DNA of 9,827 bases, taken from an uncultured Roseovarius sp. (GTDB lineage: Bacteria > Pseudomonadota > Alphaproteobacteria > Rhodobacterales > Rhodobacteraceae). The position numbers and the translations under genes are program-made. A model generated the notes under the pieces. The model was not told the origin of the DNA and made no database searches. It saw only the letters and a list, made by a program, of their open reading frames with translations. Below, one piece after another: positions 5,919 through 9,827 of the stretch; the stretch's first letter is position 1; each line of letters starts with the position of its first letter. The stretch covers positions 1-9,827 of the forward strand of contig CAJXKX010000045.1 of NCBI GenBank assembly GCA_913055965.1. The letters are read 5' to 3'.

Positions 5919-6863
5919 GTGCTCTACTACCTGATAAAGCGGCTTGGCCTGTCGGCGGTGGTGATCGGCCTCGTCGTGCTGGTTCTGTTCTCGCTCTTGC
6001 ATCTCATACCCGGCGATCCGGCGACGATTGCCCTTGGCCCGCGCGCCACGCCCGAGGCGATCGCGCGCTATGCCGCGAAGATGCATCTCGACGAGCCGGT
6101 CTGGCGGCAATTCGCCATCTATATCGGCAATGCGCTGACCGGCGATCTCGGGCTTGACGTGTTCTCGAACCGGCCGGTAACCGCGATCATCATGGAGCGT
6201 ATCGGCTTTACCCTCGCGCTGGTCGGCGCGGGGATGAGTTGGGCGATGCTGCTGGGTATTCCGCTGGGCTGTCTCGCGGCGGTGCGGCCCAACAGCTGGC
6301 TCGACCGGGTGACCGGCGTGCTGTCGGTGGGCACCATCGCGGTGCCGTCCTTTCTGGTGTCGATCTGGGCGCTTTTGATCTTTGCCGTGCATCTGCGCTG
6401 GCTTCCGGCCATCGGCGCGGGCGAGCCGGGCGATACCGCCGATCAACTGACGCACCTGATCCTGCCCGCCTTTGCCATCGGGCTGAGCTGGGTGGGGTAT
6501 CTGGCGCGGATGGTGCGCGCCTCGATGCTGGAGGTGATGGGCGAGACCTATATCCGCTCGGCGCGCGCCTTTGGCCTGCATCCGCGGCAGGTGGTGTTCG
6601 GCTATGCGCTGCGGGTGGCCATTCTGCCCACCATCACCCTGATCGGCATGGGCTTTGGCGGCATGATCTCCTCGGCGGTCTTCGCGGAGATCATCTTTGC
6701 CCGGCCCGGCATCGGCAAGCTGATCTTCGATGCCGTGATGGCGCGCAATTTCCCTATCGTGCAGGGCGCGGTTCTGGTGGCCACCGGCCTCTATATCCTC
6801 GTGGTCCTGTTTTCCGACATCCTCATAGCCTGGTTTGATCCCCGTGTCCGAGAATCGCTCTGA
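5919..6863 (+). CDS. ABC transporter permease, DppB/OppB type
   Basis: This 314-residue inner-membrane subunit of the importer starts at GTG 5919, with AGGAGA (5907-5912) 6 nt ahead. The first helix at about residues 8-30 runs into IPGDPA (30-35), the hallmark of the DppB N-terminal segment. GDLGLDVFSNRPV (75-87) and IMERIGFTLAL follow, both typical of the family. Further helices lie at about 98-120, 136-158, 180-200, 236-258 and 282-305. The EAA loop that docks on the ATPase is at about 211-237 (YIRSARAFGLHPRQVVFGYA, ending RVAILP). The protein ends in the family-usual WFDPRVR. It follows the binding-protein gene by 72 nt containing the stem-loop and overlaps the next permease gene by about 20 nt, so the two should be co-translated. 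Periplasmic-side specificity cannot be read from sequence. Confidence 0.93.
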   Translation: MLYYLIKRLGLSAVVIGLVVLVLFSLLHLIPGDPATIALGPRATPEAIARYAAKMHLDEPVWRQFAIYIGNALTGDLGLDVFSNRPVTAIIMERIGFTLALVGAGMSWAMLLGIPLGCLAAVRPNSWLDRVTGVLSVGTIAVPSFLVSIWALLIFAVHLRWLPAIGAGEPGDTADQLTHLILPAFAIGLSWVGYLARMVRASMLEVMGETYIRSARAFGLHPRQVVFGYALRVAILPTITLIGMGFGGMISSAVFAEIIFARPGIGKLIFDAVMARNFPIVQGAVLVATGLYILVVLFSDILIAWFDPRVRESL

Positions 6864-7788
6864 ACCCGAAACCGGTATCCCGGCGGTCGATGCATCGGGC
6901 CTTCCCGATCATGTGATGGATGCCGATATCCGCGAGTCCGCCGCCCGCGAGCGCCGCGAAAAGCTGCGCCTGTTCCTGACCAACTGGCAGGGGCTGACCG
7001 GGCTGATCCTGGTCACGCTGTTCTTTGCCAGCGCGATCTTCGCGCCCTGGATCGCGCCCTATGATCCCAACGCGCTGGATGTGCCGTCGCGCCTGTCGGG
7101 CCCGACCTGGGAGCACCTTGCAGGCACCGACCAACTGGGACGCGATACGCTGTCGCGCATCCTCTACGGCGGGCGCGTGGCGCTCAAGATCGCGGCCATC
7201 GGCGTGTCGGTGGCGCTGGTCGTCGGGCTGATCCTGGGCATGATCGCCGGGTTCGGGCCGCGCTGGCTCGACAGCCTGCTGCTGCTTCTGTTCGACACCG
7301 TGCGTTCGTTCCCGACCATCGTGCTGGCGCTGGCCACGGTGGCGCTGACGGGGCCCAGCCTCGGCATGGTTCTGGCCATCGTCATCGTCACCTCGATCCC
7401 GCAATATGCCCGCGTCGCGCGCACCGCGACGCTGACCCTGCGCAACACCGATTTCATCCTCGCCGAACGCTCGCTCGGGGCCAGCATGACGCGCACGCTG
7501 CTGCATCATGTCATGCCCAACGTGATCGGGCCGCTGCTGATCCTGGCGGCGATGGATGTGCCGGTGGTGGTCACGATCGAGGCGGGGCTGAGCTTTCTGG
7601 GGCTTGGCGTGCTGCCGCCCACGGCAAGCTGGGGCACGATCCTCAACGAGGGCTATCTGGTGATCCGCGACGCGCCCTGGATGGTGATCGCGGGGGGTAT
7701 CCCGCTGATCCTGACGACGCTGGGGTTCACCTTTCTCGGCGAGGCGCTGCGCGACATTTTCGATCCGCGCATGGGAAAAGGACGCTGA
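6844..7788 (+). CDS. ABC transporter permease, DppC/OppC type
   Basis: This is the partner inner-membrane subunit, 314 residues from GTG 6844. A charged cytoplasmic N-terminus of about 45 residues precedes the first helix (about 50-71) and the APYDPNA segment. GTDQLGRD (95-102) is the DppC hallmark, followed by SRILYGGRVALKI. The EAA loop lies at about 204-226 (FILAERSLGAS to LLHHVMPN). GLSFLGLGVLPP and the ending DIFDPRMGK are standard for the family. The start is uncertain. TTG 6835, GTG 6844, GTG 6913 and ATG 6916 are all in frame and none has a clear Shine-Dalgarno, so expression probably depends on coupling to the overlapping upstream gene. I prefer 6844 as the more usual codon that keeps a normal-length N-terminus. 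Confidence 0.9.
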   Translation: MSENRSEPETGIPAVDASGLPDHVMDADIRESAARERREKLRLFLTNWQGLTGLILVTLFFASAIFAPWIAPYDPNALDVPSRLSGPTWEHLAGTDQLGRDTLSRILYGGRVALKIAAIGVSVALVVGLILGMIAGFGPRWLDSLLLLLFDTVRSFPTIVLALATVALTGPSLGMVLAIVIVTSIPQYARVARTATLTLRNTDFILAERSLGASMTRTLLHHVMPNVIGPLLILAAMDVPVVVTIEAGLSFLGLGVLPPTASWGTILNEGYLVIRDAPWMVIAGGIPLILTTLGFTFLGEALRDIFDPRMGKGR

Positions 7789-7789
7789 C

Positions 7790-9827
7790 ATGCCAAGAGA
7801 CATGCCCGAGACGCCTGAAACCCTGCTCGACATCCGCAACCTGTCGGTCGATTTCCGCACGCCGCGCGGGCGGGTGAAGGCGCTGCGCGACATCACCTTC
7901 CCGATCCGCAAGGGCCGCATCATAGGCATCGTGGGCGAGAGCGGGTCGGGCAAATCGACCGTTCTCTGGGCGCTGCTGGGCCTTCTGGCCGGGAACGCCG
8001 AAGTGATGGGCGGCGAGGTCCGCTTTGGCGCGCGCGACCTGCTGCATGCCGATGAGGCGCAGTTGCGGGCCATCCGGGGCGAAGAGATTTCGGTGGTGTT
8101 CCAGGACCCGATGACCAGTCAGATCCCTGTGCTGACTTATGGTCGGCAGATGCGCGACATCCTCTACCGGCGGCCCGACGCTTCTGCCGCCGAGAAGCGG
8201 CGCATGGCGGTCGAGATGCTGGGCAAGGTGGGCATCCCCGATCCCGACAAGCGCATCGACCAGTATCCGCACCATTTCTCGGGCGGCATGCGGCAGCGCG
8301 CGGGCATCGCGATGGCGCTGCTCACCGGGCCGCAACTGCTGCTGGCGGACGAGCCCACCACCGCGCTCGACGTCACCATGGAGGCGCAGATCATCCATCT
8401 GTTGCAGGACCTGCAAAAGGAGCTTGAGGCGACCGTCGTGGTGGTCTCGCACAATCTCGGCCTGATCGCTGAACTTTGCGACGACGTGGTTGTGATGTAT
8501 GCGGGCGAGGTGGTCGAGGCGGGCGAGGTGCGCGAGATTTTCCACAACGCGCGGCATCCCTATACCCGTGCGCTGCTGGAATGCGACCCGGCGCGCATCG
8601 ACGACGTCTCGCGCAAGCTGCCGGTCATTCCCGGCGATATTCCGGACCTCACCAAGCCGAGTTCGGGCTGCATCTATGCGCCGCGCTGTCAGCGCGCGAT
8701 GCCGGTCTGTCGTGACGCCCGGCCCCCGGATGTCGCGCGGGGCGGGATGGCGCTTGCGCGCTGTCACCTGCTGGGCGGGCCGCATCACGACCCAAGCTGG
8801 CCGCCGCCGCTCGATGTGATGACCGTGGGGCAGGGTAAGACCAGCGTGAGCAAGCCCGCCCGCGTCAGGAGCGACGCGCCCTTGCTTGAGGTGTCGAATC
8901 TGAACGTGCAGTTCGAGACCGTGGGGCTGCTGCGCGCGCGGCTGAGGGGGATCAAGACGCGGCATGTCGATGCCGTACTCGACGTGAGCCTCTCGGTCGC
9001 CCCCGGTGAAACCGTGGGGCTGGTCGGCGAGAGCGGCTCCGGCAAGACGACGCTGGGGCGCACGGTGCTCAACCTCGTGCCGTCTCAGGCGGGCCGCGTG
9101 CGCTTCGAGGGGCGCGACATCCGCAACATGCCCGAGGCCCGGTTCAAGCCGCTGCGCCGCGACATGGCCATGATGTTTCAGGACCCGGTTGGCTCGCTTT
9201 CCCCGCGCAAATCGGTGCGCGCGCTGATCACCGAGCCGTTCCAGATTCACGGCATCGGCGGGGTGGACCTCGACGCCGAGGCCGAGCGGCTGGCCGAGAT
9301 GGTGCGCCTGCCCAAGCCGTTCCTGTCGCGCTATCCGCATGAGCTGTCGGGCGGGCAGGCGCGACGGGTGGGCGTGGCGCGCGCGCTGGCGCTGAACCCC
9401 AGGCTGATCATCGCGGACGAGCCCACGGCGGGGCTCGACGTGTCGGTGCAGGGCGAGATTCTCAACCTGATGGCCGATCTTCAGGCCGAGCACGGGCTGG
9501 GCTATCTGATCATCACCCACAACCTGCCGGTGGTGCGCCACATCGCCGACCGGCTGGCGATCATGTATCTGGGCCGCATCGTCGAGGAGGGGCCCACGGC
9601 GGAGGTGTTCGCGCGCCCCGTGCATCCCTACACCCGCGCGCTGGTTGAGGGGGTGCCGCAGCCCGACCCCGACCGCCGCCGCACGCATGTGTCGATCTCG
9701 GGCGAGGTGCCGAGCCTGCTGAACCGGCCGAAGGGCTGTGATTTTGCAGGGCGCTGCCCGCTTGCGCGGGACCGCTGCCGCGCCGAAAAGCCGGCCTTGC
9801 CCGACCATGACCTTTCAAGACAGGTAG
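7790..9827 (+). CDS. Fused dual-ATPase subunit of the ABC importer (DppD-DppF type), 3' end outside window
   Basis: The ATG at 7790 is one base after the permease stop, with AGGA (7779-7782) 7 nt ahead. The frame is open to the right edge, giving at least 679 residues. ATPase domain 1: Walker A GESGSGKST (49-57), Q-loop Gln105, signature SGGMRQR (164-170), Walker B LLLADEP (183-189), switch His221. Domain 2: Walker A GESGSGKTT (413-421), Q-loop Gln464, signature LSGGQAR (519-525), Walker B ADE (542-544), His577. All catalytic residues are intact in both. Each domain has the oligopeptide-transporter C-terminal extension (HPYTRAL) with a cysteine motif. Domain 1 has Cys294, 300, 307 and 325, which in DppD relatives can hold an iron-sulfur cluster. 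Domain 2 has Cys650, 656 and 663, with any fourth beyond the edge. Such fusions (GsiA/YejF-like) supply both ATPase sites from one chain. The protein is probably close to its end at the window edge. Confidence 0.93.
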   Translation, partial: MPRDMPETPETLLDIRNLSVDFRTPRGRVKALRDITFPIRKGRIIGIVGESGSGKSTVLWALLGLLAGNAEVMGGEVRFGARDLLHADEAQLRAIRGEEISVVFQDPMTSQIPVLTYGRQMRDILYRRPDASAAEKRRMAVEMLGKVGIPDPDKRIDQYPHHFSGGMRQRAGIAMALLTGPQLLLADEPTTALDVTMEAQIIHLLQDLQKELEATVVVVSHNLGLIAELCDDVVVMYAGEVVEAGEVREIFHNARHPYTRALLECDPARIDDVSRKLPVIPGDIPDLTKPSSGCIYAPRCQRAMPVCRDARPPDVARGGMALARCHLLGGPHHDPSWPPPLDVMTVGQGKTSVSKPARVRSDAPLLEVSNLNVQFETVGLLRARLRGIKTRHVDAVLDVSLSVAPGETVGLVGESGSGKTTLGRTVLNLVPSQAGRVRFEGRDIRNMPEARFKPLRRDMAMMFQDPVGSLSPRKSVRALITEPFQIHGIGGVDLDAEAERLAEMVRLPKPFLSRYPHELSGGQARRVGVARALALNPRLIIADEPTAGLDVSVQGEILNLMADLQAEHGLGYLIITHNLPVVRHIADRLAIMYLGRIVEEGPTAEVFARPVHPYTRALVEGVPQPDPDRRRTHVSISGEVPSLLNRPKGCDFAGRCPLARDRCRAEKPALPDHDLSRQV

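Noticed and set aside
7727..9808. 693-codon open frame on the minus strand
   Set aside because: It is a shadow of the dual-ATPase gene, whose plus frame contains two complete sets of ABC ATPase motifs. The minus product is Arg/His/Ala-rich with no recognisable domain.

Overview
The window is high-GC DNA with tightly packed genes. The siroheme-decarboxylase-like protein at the left end, the codon usage and the Tat-exported solute-binding protein suggest an alphaproteobacterium, most likely a Rhodobacteraceae-type organism with denitrification (nir, heme d1) genes. The taxonomic call is an inference from composition and gene content.

Left part (1-1186, + strand): the 3' portion of a double Lrp/AsnC-type siroheme decarboxylase gene (heme d1 synthesis) is followed, with a 4-nt ATGA overlap, by a small two-helix membrane protein. 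This looks like the tail of a nir or heme d1 operon. It converges on the next gene, with 27 nt between the two stops and no recognisable terminator.

Middle and right part (1214-9827): one nutrient-acquisition locus. A minus-strand HTH regulator (1214-2026) is divergent from a cytoplasmic CocE/NonD-type alpha/beta hydrolase (2158-4179). The hydrolase is followed on the same strand by a complete family-5 (Dpp/Opp-type) ABC importer: a Tat-signal solute-binding protein (4296-5846), two permeases (5919-6863 and 6844-7788), and one gene carrying two ATPase domains (7790 to beyond the right edge). A DppD-like and a DppF-like subunit are fused in this last gene.

The most informative non-coding signal is a 20-bp direct-repeat motif, two CGCGAA-type half-sites 10 bp apart. 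It occurs in the regulator/hydrolase divergent spacer (2062-2081) and again just upstream of the binding-protein gene (4206-4225), with 16 of 20 positions identical. This predicts that the regulator controls both hydrolase and transporter as one regulon. A 15-bp stem-loop without a U tract (5853-5888) separates the binding-protein gene from the permeases. It probably lets the binding protein be made in excess over the membrane parts.

The working model is that an amide, ester or peptide-like compound is captured in the periplasm, imported, and cleaved in the cytosol by the hydrolase, with the HTH regulator sensing the substrate or a product. The substrate cannot be told from the sequence. No RNA genes, insertion sequences, CRISPR arrays or origins were seen, and no stretch longer than 300 bases lacks a gene.
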